Counted from the first letter of the stretch, positions 50,401 to 62,635 are shown. The stretch is 64,000 nt of DNA from Haliclystus octoradiatus (GCA_916610825.1 OU744447.1:37919171-37983170); one strand, 5' to 3'. The notes: generated by a model not told the origin, from the letters alone. Numbers and translations are program-made.

Positions 50401-51810
50401 CAGCACCATAGTTGATCAGATATGACCAGAGCCAGGTTGCTCTGCTCTCGTAATGATATATACATTAAGTCCAGCCATCGCCATTCATTTCAAAATGCTG
50501 GTGCGCGCGCATAAGTGGAATGATCTCCCGTCAACAATGAAGGATGGATTAAGAAGGACCAGTTTCAAGTGTCTACTTGAGACGCATTTACTTGAAGTTT
50601 AATTATCGACCCTGTTATTATATTATTGGTAATTTTCTTTTTTATATGTATATCTTAGTTAGTCAGTCCTGTGAAATAAAGTGTCTTAATACTGTTATCA
50701 GTTTATGCACATTTATCAGGTACTTCTGAATAAATGATGATGATGATGATGATGATGATGATCCTACCTGAGCTAATACCAGAAATCATATATCATCCGC
50801 ACTGACTGAATGGAATTTGATATTTGATTTTTTTTTTCAGAATGATGAATGATTTGGATAAAGCAGAGATGTTTTATAAAAAAGCAGTTGATCTTGAACC
50901 TCAAGTAAGGTTTTCAAAAAACATTTACAATTACTATGTGCTTTTGTTTGTTTGTTTGTTACGTTTATTCAGAAACCGGTAAGCGTGATGATGCTTCTTT
51001 TCACGGCGCTGACATGCTAACTGCTAATGACTGATAATAATCCTCATCCATTTTTTGATAGTGATTTGAACACATCCAAATGCCAAATCATAGGTTGCAA
51101 AGCATGAAACAATGAAAAAATCATCTGTTAGCTCAGTTCATGAACGATAAATTGTTCATTTTTAATGAACTTTCCATGGGGACAGATCATGAAATTATAT
51201 TGCAATTTAATAAATTTCCATCTGTTCATTTGAACTGGTTTAATATTAAGTTAACCTATAATGATACATATTTTTAAACGATAGACTGTTTCCTAGAAAT
51301 TTGATTGGCTGATTATTTTAAGTGTGCATGGACGAAGGCAAACGTCAGAATCAAAGCAACCAAAACTATGATTTAGATCACTAGTGTTATTTCTTTGTAA
51401 GCCAACTGTGTTGAACATTCAATACCTCTCCAGGAAAACCATCTGGAATTTGGGAGTATCAGAGAAGCTATATTTCCGAAGTGATGTTGATGTTGTTCAT
51501 TGAATAAAGTATCTGCTCGTTTGGAGGGTGGTAAATCTAAATTAATCTAATTATGTACCTTAACACGAGGCTGTATTGTTTGAACCTTTATTCATAACTG
51601 CTTTCTGTTTCAATTTCATGATTTTCAAATCCGCAGGAAGCATCTCATCATTTGAATTATGGCGCCATTCTTCATCTACGAAAAAAATATAAAATGGCAG
51701 CGATAGCTTATAACAAAGCATTAGAATTAAATCCAAATGATGATACTGTAAAATTAAATATAAAGAAAGTTAATTCATTGATCGAAAGACAAGAAATAAA
51801 AGGATTGTAA
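35424..51810 (+). CDS. TMTC2: TMTC2-type transmembrane O-mannosyltransferase, complete, 16 exons, 850 aa
   Basis: ER multi-pass protein; the TMTC family O-mannosylates cadherins (TMTC2 is also linked to ER calcium handling). Exons: 35424-35614, 39709-40016, 41102-41364, 43771-44513, 45634-45662, 46126-46240, 46678-46763, 47047-47108, 47591-47657, 47745-47800, 48601-48679, 48760-48881, 49218-49299, 49676-49787, 50841-50904, 51637-51810; all GT-AG, 2,553 nt in phase. Residues 1-500 are membrane segments with the luminal YDD (D62-D63) typical of GT-C enzymes, [16 protein letters not shown] near 162-177, and a DUF1736-like block ([19 protein letters not shown]). Residues 502-850 are TPRs such as [20 protein letters not shown]. 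Human TMTC2 has 836 aa. The start is the first in-frame ATG; unit 2 has an upstream in-frame stop. AATAAA at 52106-52111 is a candidate poly(A) signal. Confidence 0.94.
36585..36749. mobile_element. 'TA-GCCTG' MITE (unit 2)
   Basis: Duplicate of 27778-27942 carried by tandem duplication A. Confidence 0.8.
36762..38673 (+). mobile_element. 5'-truncated LINE (unit 2)
   Basis: Duplicate of 27955-29866 with the same stops and frame change, so decay preceded the duplication. Differences are few: one GTTGGC/GTAGGC base and the length of the 3' A tail. Confidence 0.9.
39436..39539. mobile_element. 'TA-GCCTG' MITE (unit 2)
   Basis: Duplicate of 30630-30733. Confidence 0.55.
40494..40632. repeat. 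Long hairpin with SINE-like B box (unit 2)
   Basis: Same arms as 31717-31857, but the loop differs: it holds a second CTATATAAAGCCACAT instead of the TTAAGGTCGTG duplication, and the right arm keeps GTACCGTCC intact. GGTTCGATCCCC follows. Confidence 0.7.
42411..43058. repeat. 216-bp tandem repeat, three copies
   Basis: Copies start at CGTTTATATATATTATGAAC, positions 42411, 42627 and 42843, and are nearly identical. Each carries a short open stretch ([20 protein letters not shown]) that recurs only because the DNA does. It lies in TMTC2 intron 3. The rest of that intron (41365-42410, 43059-43770) shows nothing recognisable. Confidence 0.93.
46273..46630. mobile_element. MITE with GCGGTCCC / poly-C termini filling TMTC2 intron 6 (unit 1)
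   Basis: The left end GCGGTCCCAGGG...GAGGGGTAACT is complementary to the right end AGTTACCCCCCCCCCGGGGATCGC. It occupies most of the 437-bp intron between exons 6 and 7. The copy in unit 2 is at 58172-58531. Confidence 0.55.
47177..47518 (+). mobile_element. Candidate solo LTR (LTR retroelement fossil), unit 1
   Basis: A 342-bp segment bounded by TGTAAT and ATTACA, with a TATAAAG word and an AATAAA followed by a GTGTCTTCC-type region, the order expected in an LTR. No target-site duplication and no internal retroelement genes were found. The call rests on shape only. It is in TMTC2 intron 8; the copy is at 59077-59418. Confidence 0.35.
48939..49182. repeat. (ATGT)n microsatellite, about 244 bp
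   Basis: Near-perfect tetranucleotide array with a few GCAT/GTGT variants, 36 bp upstream of TMTC2 exon 13. Long open frames on both strands are repeat artefacts. Confidence 0.97.
50495..50763 (+). mobile_element. LINE 3' fragment with (GAT)n tail (unit 1)
   Basis: 50495-50602 encodes [20 protein letters not shown] and LETHLLEV before a stop, the typical last residues of a LINE reverse transcriptase ORF. A short 3' UTR ends in a GAT/ATG repeat. It is 5'-truncated, in TMTC2 intron 14. The copy is at 62367-62635. Confidence 0.6.
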
Positions 51811-52533
51811 CCATTGGTAACGACAGAATGGATATGCTTAAGTATGCAAGGCTTCATTATCATGAAAACATAATATTTAAACAAGTTACATCGATGTTTA
51901 ATAACAATAATGAACTTAGCATAATTAAATATCTTTCATTTACTTGCTTTTTAACAAATTTATGAAGTTCATTAAAATAATCTGATTCAATATTAATGTC
52001 GAATGGTCGAGGATGAGATAAACAACTGACGTACACTGGTAAACAAAACATAAACAAGGAAACATAACCCATTTAAACCAGCAATGGACGACAAGGAATA
52101 TAGGAAATAAATATATATATATTCAACATGGTTTAGAATGTTATTATAGTTAACATCATACGATTGTTATATGTACGCATACAGCACAACACATGTAATT
52201 AGTAGAATATTTTGAATACACAAAGACACCATTTTTACATGAAATAAATCAAATTTTACAGTATCGAGTGTAATGTTTTTTGATAGACTTGCAGTCTGCA
52301 TAAGATAAAAAGCAGAGTCAAACTGAGGTATTATGAACATTAATTCCTTACTAACAATCCACAATATTTTACTTGCGATATCATTAAATGTTTTCGTTGC
52401 ATCTTAGCCTCTATGAGTTTTGTTACTCTTGTCAAGATATGAATTGTATAGCAAAGGCGGAAGCAAAGGCTTGATATGATTATTAGACGTCATTAGATAC
52501 AATTATATATATAAAGCCAGTATCGTTCTATTT
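51811..52533. other. Convergent 3' region between TMTC2 and TUBGCP2
   Basis: 723 bp separate the two stop codons. TMTC2 has AATAAA at 52106-52111. No strong AATAAA was found for TUBGCP2 on the minus strand here, so the two 3' UTRs may overlap. Confidence 0.5.
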
Positions 52534-55500
52534 TCAAGTTCCTGGGACTGTTACAGATAGAAATGATCCATCTAATTGATCTTGTTGGTTGTCCTTTTTA
52601 TTATCTGTGAAACTGAAATTCATCAAATCAGGATTGTCCTCGTCTAAAAGTGAATAAAAAATAGAATAGAATGTTTGTATTTTACGAGTTTTGCTTTAAT
52701 CATGCTGAAGCCTGGTTTCCATATAGCAAATTTACATGAGTCGTGTTGCCTGTAACATTTTCCTCGGTAACTGCCGTAGTCTTGCCTGCGTCATTTCAAA
52801 GCTGAATTCACTCCAACTTTGAAATCACCAAGGCAAGACGAACGATATCAGGTCTAAACAATAGAAAAAAGATCATTAAATGTCTACGGCTGTGACCCAG
52901 GTAAATGTTGCAGGCAGATTTGCTACATGGGAACCAGGCTTAACAACAATTACAATAAAAAAGTTACTGGTCATTCTAGACTTTATAACTTATTGTTAAG
53001 TAAGGTTAAGGAAGATTATTTCAACATTATTTCAACATATGAAGATAAGTAAATTTGAGAAGACTTTTCAAATGTTTGATATTCGATCAGAGGAGTAGCT
53101 TCTCTATTGTGAGAAGTGATTAGTTACAGTTAAGCCCTGAGCAAACGATGGAAACTTTTGAGCAACAAAACTGTTTTTGTCTGACGTGTGTTTTTCGTGT
53201 TCTGAAGCAGTCTTTTCAAGAGCGGCTATGGCTAAACGGACCCGACTTTCACAAGAGTTTTCTAGAAAATCTCAGACTGGATTATTGAAAAATTTAAAGG
53301 GGCAAAATTGACCGGCAAAAGCTGCGAGCTTGAATTGAATTTATGCTTAGCATAATCACGTGATCCTAAGTGAGTAGCGCCCGCAGGTCATTTTTTCTCT
53401 TTTAAAAGCGCAAATGTTGCCGTCGTTTGCCCAGGGCTTCAGAATCAACGTTGATTTAATTAAATCCTGGATATAGTCACATCTTGTTTGTGATTGGTTA
53501 TTTCGATGATCCAGAGTAAGTTTTCTATTACAGAGAATAAACCTTTTTACAGGCATTTAAATTGAGAAATGGTTTAAACTTCAGTCTCTGGATAAGTTCC
53601 TATGCTCTTGTTTCAAGAGAAGATTTTTATTGTAAAAACAATTTCTTGTTGTAAAGACTTCAGCAGCATTCTTGACTTGAGTCATGATGATTCAATTACG
53701 GAAGTCGAACAATGACAAAATATTAAACAATTCGGTTTCTTTGATTACCTTGCAAGTTTATATTTGAATTCTTCAGATTGTCAGAGTAAAAGCCATTATA
53801 ATCTAGTCTCGATACCATATTCATCATTTGATGTTCACAATCAGTCGTTGAAAAGAGACTTAACTTATCAACAAAATCCAGCATTAGTTTCGAGAAGTTA
53901 CTATCAAATGTTGCAATTGTTCGTTCAAAACTTTCACCATTCATCGTGTTCGTTACATGTTCAGTTATAACCTAAAAGAGGTATAGAGAATAAAATAATG
54001 TTATAGATGGGCTATGAAATACGGAGGAAATGCTTAAACAAATGCCGTTTTATTTCGAAAACATCAGTGAAACTGTGAAGTTTGGTAAATTTTACCAATG
54101 TTAGCGAAAATGAAAAGTAATTCGGGCAATCTCTTTATGTTGGCTTCTGTTGTCTTCCATTTAATTTCACTTTGAAGACATTAAAAATTCTGCTAAGTAC
54201 TAACATCATGCATATTCTATTGTTGTCGACGTAGTTGGTTAAGTGGTCAAATGACTTTCTATCTTCGCCAACATCAAGTAGTGTTGATCAACAATGATGT
54301 GACGCAACTGATGATTGAAGTCTTCGATTGACTAGTTACTAACCATCAACATATCACCGATGTTGGTGAAAATGAAAAACAATCAATTTCACCAATGTCG
54401 GCGTAAAAAGAAGTTTCATCCCCCCCCCCCCTAATGGTGGTGATAATCAAACGTCATTTGGCACGAGCTTAAAATGCTAACTAGCGTATTTTGATTCTAA
54501 GCAGATTCCTTTATCAGGCTGCAATCATACCATCATATTTAAATACTCACCTGGTCAGACGGACGAGATTGACTTGACCCAGCACGCATTGATTTACCAC
54601 CGAACGTCTGCAGTGACGTTGGTTGATCATCCCAACTAACATCGACACTGCGATTGAAACGCTACATCAAAAATATTTGAGCCAGAATCAATGTTTCATT
54701 ATGTTGATCAGCGATAAGAACAAGACACAATATTTTGTTATTCTTATCGTTGATCAATATAATGAAGTTAAATTCAAGTATATCCTATCCAACAGAATTA
54801 GTACTGGAAATGTTAATAATAGATAAGAAAATGGCTCTAAAAAAAGTTAACGACAGATAGCATGTGATAAAACAATTACAGTATGCGAGTTATGATTGAA
54901 TATCAATGATAGTTACCTGGATGCAGTTGCAGAATGTGACACAAACCATCATCAACTTACTCACAACCTAAAGCAAATAATTATAATTATGAAGTTGTCA
55001 AATGTTTTCCTCAACTTTGATTAATGAAGAACCTTTTCAGATAGATCTATACATATTAGTTATGTGCTATACAGATTAGCGTCCATGGCAACGCTGGTCA
55101 AATAATTAGACGTATTCAATTTCATCAAAAAGATACGAAACTTCAACATTGGCAAGATTTCAATTCGCCTTCGATTTGAACTGCCCGTTATAAATTGTCG
55201 AACCTATAAAAACTAGTGAAAATCACTAAATTTGTCAATAAAATCATATTAAATAAATTATTGAATAAAGTTTATTATTTAAAACAACGTCAGAAAATCA
55301 TAACTTCCCTACCACAAATTTGTTACTGTGTTAAGGTTATCTCGAGACAAATGTATGCATAATTTCTCGACAATGTATTATCTGTATTATTTCGCCAGTC
55401 AGACGTACATAAGTCGCGGACAACCACAAATATAGAAATAATTTATTTACAAACAGACACTACTATTAATATAAAGATAGCATTGTAGGAATCTCAAGGC

Positions 55501-56546
55501 ACTTAAAGGCATAAAATTGACCATCAAAGTTGAAAAATGAATGCCATTTCTTAATCAGTGAATCACACGCCATTTCAAAGACCTTTCAAAGAATTTTATG
55601 CCTTCAAAAACAATATTTTATTAGCTTTTTCCTTGATATCGTTTTAAAGGGGCAAAAATGACAGGTGGGCTCTACACACTTAGAGTCGCGTGCGTGTTTG
55701 TCGTTCGTATTATTTCTATGATTGAAACCATCCTGAAACTTGAAATTTAAAGCCATGCCAAAGCTTGATCGTTGAGCTTACGTTAAGCTTGATTCAAATT
55801 GAGCTCGTAGTGACCGCCGGTTAATGTTAATAATTAACTTTAGAGAAGAGAAACTTCATGACTGCATATCCTGCGGGGGGTGACACCCACTCCCAATAAC
55901 AATTTGACACATTGCATTGTCATGTTGTCAATATGGAATGACAACATTCAGATGTCATATAGCAGTATTTACCTTGAGTAAAACAACATTTGTCAGCATA
56001 CAATCTTTCAAACATCGATCAAGAAAATCATTATGATGTTCAAGTACACCATCGATATTGGCAACCTAGCGAACAAATACAATCAACAACATGGCTGACA
56101 AAAATAGAAAGGTATGCAGCCTATTAATTGCCCCTCTGGTAGAAATGGAAAATGGGTGATAGAAATGTGAGCGTTTGCATGATCAAATGAAAATTAGAAA
56201 TCTCAATTCCATGTGAGAAAAATTCACAAGTTCATGAACCTTTCCTAAATTTCCAAAATTTTCCAGAATACTTAATTACTATTTCATGGACTGTTCACGG
56301 AAAGTTCATAAACAAGTTCATGAATTGTTCATGAACTTTTTATCAGCAGAAATAGCGAATAACTATATGAAGCAAGTTTAACAGCACAAAAATAAAGACT
56401 TCAGACAAAGGTAGAATTAACTTACCTTTTTTAAATTACTTTCCAATATTTGCCAATTGGGTTCAATAACTTCATACATCATGTAATGTTCCAGGTTTTG
56501 AACAAGATTAATCATTCTTTGACGTAACATAAACGCTGATTTATAC
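52534..56546 (-). CDS. TUBGCP2: Gamma-tubulin complex component 2 (GCP2), C-terminal 235 aa, last six exons
   Basis: GCP2 pairs with GCP3 to build the gamma-tubulin small complex that nucleates microtubules; this is the C-terminal (GRIP2) gamma-tubulin-binding region. Exons in transcript order: 56546-56426, 56065-55973, 54967-54917, 54661-54551, 53971-53749, 52643-52534; all GT-AG and in phase to a TGA. Conserved blocks: LRQRMINLVQNLEHYMMYEV and IEPNW, VLEHHNDFLDRCLKDCMLTN, SKLMMVCVTFCNC, and FSTTDCEHQMMNMVSRLDYN. These resemble human GCP2 more than GCP3. The tail ends SFLSVTVPGT. The preceding exon (expected to encode a YCxHVER-like block) was not found before the duplication B junction at 57504; the upstream gene must lie beyond the window or be cut off. 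Confidence 0.94.
52710..52939. mobile_element. piggyBac-like MITE, 230 bp
   Basis: GCCTGGTTTCCATATAGCAA at the left is the inverted partner of TTGCTACATGGGAACCAGGC at the right. Flanks are TGAA and TTAA, consistent with an eroded TTAA target duplication. It is in the last TUBGCP2 intron. Confidence 0.6.
53134..53437. mobile_element. piggyBac-like MITE, 304 bp
   Basis: GCCCTGAGCAAACGATGGAA at the left pairs with GCCGTCGTTTGCCCAGGGC at the right. Flanks are TTAA and TTCA. It contains a segment (53290-53350) resembling the 'CTACGAGCTCAA' MITE family. Same TUBGCP2 intron. Confidence 0.65.
55660..55822. mobile_element. MITE of the 'CTACGAGCTCAA' family
   Basis: Runs from GACAGGTGGGCTCTAC to GAGCTCGTAGTGACCGCCGG, homologous to 8992-9216. 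It is in a TUBGCP2 intron. Confidence 0.5.
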
Positions 56547-57504
56547 CTAGCGGAAAGGCGACAAAAATATCATAGGACAAAAGTTCCCACAGCTGTTTAA
56601 AAAGTATGTGCTACGGAACATTTAGATTTTTTGTTGAGTTTTTGATTTATCATTTAGTCACAAAACAGGTAGTAGCTATTTTCACGGGAATAGTTGGTTA
56701 GTTGGTAAGTATTTTTGTAGAATGTGAGTTTAATTGGCAGGATTAACCTTTTGATGCCAACCAAGAGTGCTTTGAAACGGAACAAAAGACCCTGTGCTCC
56801 AATGCCTTTTCTACTACACTGAGGCCACTTACAATGATTAATTCCAGCATAGTTTAGTTAAATCTTTTACCCAAAAGGCGACCATTTTCAACTGGTATAT
56901 CATGGGTCAGAAAATGATCCTGTATCTAAGTCAAGTGTGTGCAAATATCCCATGTATAATAGTAAATAGTAAAGTCAAGTATCCCATGCCAAAAGTTATG
57001 AATAGATGCAAACTGAATTAGTTCCAGTCCAGGCCTTTTTGTCAAGATTCAGTAGACCCTCTTGATATACAAACGGATTGAATTCTGTTGAAATGTATTC
57101 TGCTTCAATGAAGTTTCAAATTATATTTGGAACTGACACCCGGCACTGACACCCTGATAAATTGCTACTATCAACTTCACGTTTTTAGATATAATGAGAA
57201 ACAACAAATTTATTCAACGTTGAAGCTGCACTTGATGGTAACTGTTTTTGTCGGAATAACATTTCTGTCAATAAATTTTTTGACGCTTTATTTTATGAAA
57301 CACAAACCATGCTGATGTGTTCTTTAATCTGTGATGAATTTTATTACTGTTCAACCATATCCTAAATCAGAAAAAAAAAGAAAATAGTTACATTTGAAAC
57401 AGGTTATGATTTGAGAGTTAGAAAGTGAACCAAGATAGTTAGCCCTTGCGAAATAGGTTCATGAACTTTGATGGACTGTGCTGAATAGTTTAGGAGCTGT
57501 GCTG
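56547..57504. other. TUBGCP2 intron DNA up to the duplication B junction
   Basis: No exon could be recognised on either strand. A TTCATGAA word occurs near 57455. The sequence switches at 57504/57505 into TMTC2 intron 4. Confidence 0.5.
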
Positions 57505-58171
57505 AATAAAATTTTGTTTTTTATTCAACAGATCTGGTATTCCAATTAGTCCAGCGAAAGGTTTGTATCAATCTTAACACTAATTAATATATAAAAAAGT
57601 ATTTTGTTCCTATTTTGAGGACTTATGTTAAGCTTGTCTGCATTTCAGACGGATTTGTATTTTTTTTTGTATAGCTGTTGACTAATTATAATATAAAATT
57701 TATAATATAAATAATATGGTATAGTCTATAACTAATAGACAGTATCAGGAGACTTGTTGAAGAAATAAATTCTAAGAAAATTGTACAAGAAACAGAGCCA
57801 ATAAGTCGGATACTATTTGAAAAAAAGTCTGTTTGCGTCGCAGGCAATTCTAAATCGTGTTTATCACGAGTTTGCAATCATGCGAATGAACCAAACAAAT
57901 CGCAAGAATCTGTCGTAATATTTGATAATCAATTTTTGCGAATGATTACATGAATTAAAAACATTATGATATCATTATATTTTTTTTTTGTATATCGTAT
58001 CCTTATGTTCCTGTTTATCTATAGCTTTGAGTAACTTGGCAAATATTCTTGGATCACAAGGGAAATTAACAGAAGCTGAGTCTGCATATAGATCTGCTAT
58101 CAAGCATCGTCCAAATATGGCTGACGCTCATTATAATCTGTAAGTTAATTAAACATTTGCAAGGACGCATC

Positions 58172-58531
58172 GCGGTCCCAGGGAAGGGGAGGGGTAACTC
58201 AAGAAATTTCAGGGACATGGGGGTGCCAATTTGAATTCAGAATTTTTCCCTCTGAAATTTAGTTTTTCCAAAATTGATACCTCAAATATTTTATTCAGGC
58301 CAAAATGTATACCCCAAATATCTTTTTAATGAAGCATATTTGAAAGTTGATTACAATTTCGTGAGGGCTTACATCAATATTTTTTGCTCATTGAAAACAA
58401 TACCTCGAATATTTTATAAATTCTGAAATAGATGCCTCAAAAATTTCGAAGACCGTGAAAAGGTACCCTCAATAATTGGCACGTACCCGTATACCAACCA
58501 TTTGAAGTTACCCCCCCCCCCCGGGGATCGC
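58172..58531. mobile_element. MITE with GCGGTCCC / poly-C termini (unit 2)
   Basis: Duplicate of 46273-46630 with a longer C run. Confidence 0.55.
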
Positions 58532-59076
58532 ATAAAACGGAATAGTGATTTTTATTACTATATATTTTATTTTTGAAGGGGCATTCTTCTTCACAATCAA
58601 GATCGTTTAGAAGAAGCAATTGAATCATATCAGAATGCTATTACATACCGTCCAAAATTAGCAGGTTGTTATTATTTATTTTATAATATGAATGACAGTG
58701 ATGTACAGATTCAAAATCTGATGACTCCAAATCCAAAGAAAGTTTTAATAGAAGCACTTAACTGCAATTAACTATGCCACATACCAGTCCTGAGTTTTTT
58801 TCTGAAACCATAGGCGGGATTATGGAAACATATACGTCCAACTCAGAGGGTTTTAATTATCAACTTTTGTTGAGTTTTCAAATGAGAATTCTATTTAATA
58901 TTATTAAATATTTTTTTCTCGAATTAAATCGTCTTTTTGTTGAATAGCTGCGTATTTGAATCTTGGAATAACACTGTACGACAATGATCAAAAAGAAGAA
59001 GCAATCGAGGTATGTATGTAGCTTTGTTATAACCATTGCAGCATTTTACAGTCTTGACCGTGTTATAGTATATTTA

Positions 59077-59418
59077 TGTAATGTTACGTTTGTTCAATTC
59101 TTGGTTCCTTGTTATGAATCACGTTACCCATTGACGTAACATGCCTCAGTTTGTTCCTTGTATCTGTTCCGTGATTGATTCAATCTAGTTTTACTTACGT
59201 TGTTTGTTATTGTAAGTAGGCCTAATGCTGAGTAGTAATTCCATGCATGTTTCATTATTGTGTTATTGACGTAATGCTAACTTGTAGCTCCTCTTTGCTA
59301 ATTATAAAGTCCTAGTAAATTGTAAACTTAGTCTGTTGTTCAGTGTACAAAAGCTAAATAAAGCTATCAGTAACCAACTACCGTGTCTTCCTTGCGCTGT
59401 ACAATACGTGGTATTACA
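59077..59418 (+). mobile_element. Candidate solo LTR fossil, unit 2 copy
   Basis: Duplicate of 47177-47518, carried by tandem duplication B rather than a separate insertion. Confidence 0.35.
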
Positions 59419-60838
59419 ACTGTTAGGCATAGCTACTTGGGTAATATACAAAGATGACTCAATTATTACTTACCTTCGTCTAATCTATAGGTTCTTCTAA
59501 ATGCAAGACATATCAGTGATGTTGGTTTGAAAGACCCTCGGGCTCATGCTATGTCATGTAAGTGAGAATATCAGAAATACCACATCATCAAAACTATAAC
59601 ATATTATTGTTATCAAAATTAATATTCAATTGCTTTGCTTGTAGTGACTTCCATCCGATATAACCTTGGCAAATACTATTTTGAAATGGGAAATCCTAGG
59701 GTGAGAAGAGAGTTTGATATTTTTCGGGACAAAATTCAGAATGTTCATTCAAACTTATACAGAGATTTCTACAATTCCATAGCAGCATGCATGTCCGCTA
59801 TAGTTGTCTAAAACTGTGCCATTATAGTTACCTAAACTGTGGACAGTGGTAACTTTTCTTAGATTTTTAAGATTGTCAATATTATAATTTCAGTCAGTTA
59901 TATACTAAAAACCCTTACAGCATGTATATATTAAATAGACATAGCATTAGTAAATTGACAAGAATCAACCACACAACTATTGAAATATAGAATGTATTAC
60001 AATTGAATTAGCCTAATAGCCTCTTTCTTAATGTCACAATATTTCACCAAGCGCTGCTACTGTTCTCCCTACATGGAATGTGAGATCACATCTTGAAGCA
60101 GACTGTAAGGCTTCGATATTTATTTGCGGTCAAACTCTTCTTACTTAAAAACCATATTATAAATCGGAGAAGAATATAATTTACATTCTTAAAATTATGT
60201 GATGCTAAAAAAATTAGGAATCTAAATATAATAAAATATTTCAAGAATCGACTGAGATGAGGACTTGAACGTCATAACAGTATATCAGAAATAGCAAGTG
60301 TTTCTGTGGAACGGATTGAGAGCTTGCCACTTGCGTCAAGCTGTGCTTGACATTTGGATCGCGTGACCGCGCTTGGTGAATAGCCCACTTCCATCCGTAC
60401 CACAGAAGGGGTTACTAAGCAACGTCGATTGTATATCTGTGGGGCTATCTGTAGCAGCATATGTATGTATTGTTTACGTGACAAATGATTTCGATTTTAG
60501 AAATCTCTTGAATCGTTAAAAGATGCAATTGCGGGGATGCCAGCTGCCTTTGAAGCTCACAGCATATATAACATGAAAGGTATTTATAACTTTTAAAAGT
60601 AAACGTTTGAAATAATAAGAATATATGATTGTGTGTCATATTTTTGTTTATATTTATAGGTCAAGGACATTCCTTTCTTGGTGAAAATGATTTAGCTGAA
60701 AAATGTTATCAGGAAGCCTTGAAACGCAAATCAAATCATATCCCAGCTCAAATCGCATACGCTAAACATCTATCGAAAACGGTAAAAACATTAACAGAGC
60801 AAAATAATTAACTTGATTAGCTTGAGTTCTTGCTACAA

Positions 60839-61054
60839 ATGTATGTATGTATGTATGTATGTATGTATGTATGTATGTATGTATGTATGTATGTATGTAT
60901 GTATGTATGTATGTATGTATGTATGTATGTATGTATGTATGTATGTATGTATGTATGTATGTATGTATGTATGTATGTATGTATGTATGTATGTATGTAT
61001 GTATGTATGTATGTATGTATGCATGTATGTATGTGTGTATGTATGTATGTATGT
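60839..61054. repeat. (ATGT)n microsatellite, about 216 bp
   Basis: Duplicate of 48939-49182, shorter by seven repeat units. Confidence 0.97.
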
Positions 61055-62366
61055 CCAGAGCAGCTGATTGAATTTCTGTTGTGGTTTAGGGTCAGAATGA
61101 AAAAGCAGAAAAGTGGTTTAAAAGAGCCAAAGAATTAGATCCAAATAATCGAGATACCATCGTCCATTTTGGTAAGATCATTAATTAAATGAGTAAGCTG
61201 CTTTTAATATAGAAGATATATACACACTCCAAGTAAGTTCGTACTCTGATCAAGCAGATAAATTACAAATATGAACGTCTGTAGTAGTAGTCATGGTTTG
61301 TAGGAACGTCTTTGATAGCAAAGATTCTTTGGCAAAAGGTAATTTCAATGCAGAAACATCAATACCTGTTGTGTTTGAGAATATTCACATATATCATTTG
61401 CAATGCATCAATTACAAGCACTGTATGAATTACTCAAGTCGAACGCAGTCATGAGATCCTTCCGAATCAATCCGTAACATGGAACATTTCCGTTCACAAT
61501 AATTCTTCGTTTGATTGATACTGATTCTGCTCCTTAAAAATTTTTAGGTCTATACTTGAAGTCAATTAAGCGCATCGAAGAGGCATCGACATACCTGGAA
61601 CATGCATTGGAGTTACAACAGTCGGCAGGATTATATGTGCAAGCAGCAGAAGTGCGAAGGTAAGAGAAGAAGTACATGTTAGGTATGCAGACAGCATCAT
61701 TTATATTAAAAAGAATAAAGAATCTCATGTAAATTATTTTCTAAACCATGCAAATAATGCCTCCATATAAGTTATTTCCTAACGTGAGTAAATAATCCTT
61801 TGGTAGAAGTATAACATTTCATGAAACAAAAAAACATTCTTCAAATTGTAACCTCAACATGTTTCTCAAAACGAGCCTGATCATTGCCTTGACATTTTAT
61901 TATTTCTCGAAATAGGAAAATATGTTCTCAAATATAAAGCATCTAACGCTTTGAAATAAGTTAATCGTTTCTTAGAATAAGCAACCAATCTCTTAACCCA
62001 AGCAGAATTCTCTTAAAGCAAGATTTTCACAGTACTTCAAGTAAACTAATCACATCTGCACAACATGTGTTGTGCTTGACGAGTTTCTGTTATTATTTAA
62101 ATTGATAAAAATATAACAGAAAGCTAGAATTGATTAATAGTTCGTGTATAAACTGGAACATTTAAAATCTGCGTAGTATTAGAGTCTCATAGAAAAAACA
62201 TTAATTCCGTCCATCGTCAGAAGACGCACGGTACTCATCTATTGTCCCAAATAGAGGCAATGCTAAGTGGACCAGCACCATAGTTGATCAGATATGACCA
62301 GAGCCAGGTTGCTCTGCTCTCGTAATGATATATACATTAAGTCCAGCCATCGCCATTCATTTCAAA

Positions 62367-62635
62367 ATGCTGGTGCGCGCGCATAAGTGGAATGATCTCC
62401 CGTCAACAATGAAGGATGGATTAAGAAGGACCAGTTTCAAGTGTCTACTTGAGACGCATTTACTTGAAGTTTAATTATCGACCCTGTTATTATATTATTG
62501 GTAATTTTCTTTTTTATATGTATATCTTAGTTAGTCAGTCCTGTGAAATAAAGTGTCTTAATACTGTTATCAGTTTATGCACATTTATCAGGTACTTCTG
62601 AATAAATGATGATGATGATGATGATGATGATGATC
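62367..62635 (+). mobile_element. LINE 3' fragment with (GAT)n tail (unit 2)
   Basis: Duplicate of 50495-50763. Confidence 0.6.

Larger units (their letters stand above)
45607..52128 (+). repeat. Tandem duplication B, visible part of unit 1
   Basis: Matches 57505-64000. If the duplication is a simple tandem, the whole unit is 45607-57504 (11,898 bp), covering TMTC2 exons 5-16 and the TUBGCP2 tail. Confidence 0.95.

Noticed and set aside
57127-57315. Possible upstream TUBGCP2 exon
   Set aside because: Open frame is on the plus strand; no GCP2-like peptide or matching splice phase was found on the minus strand between 56547 and 57504.
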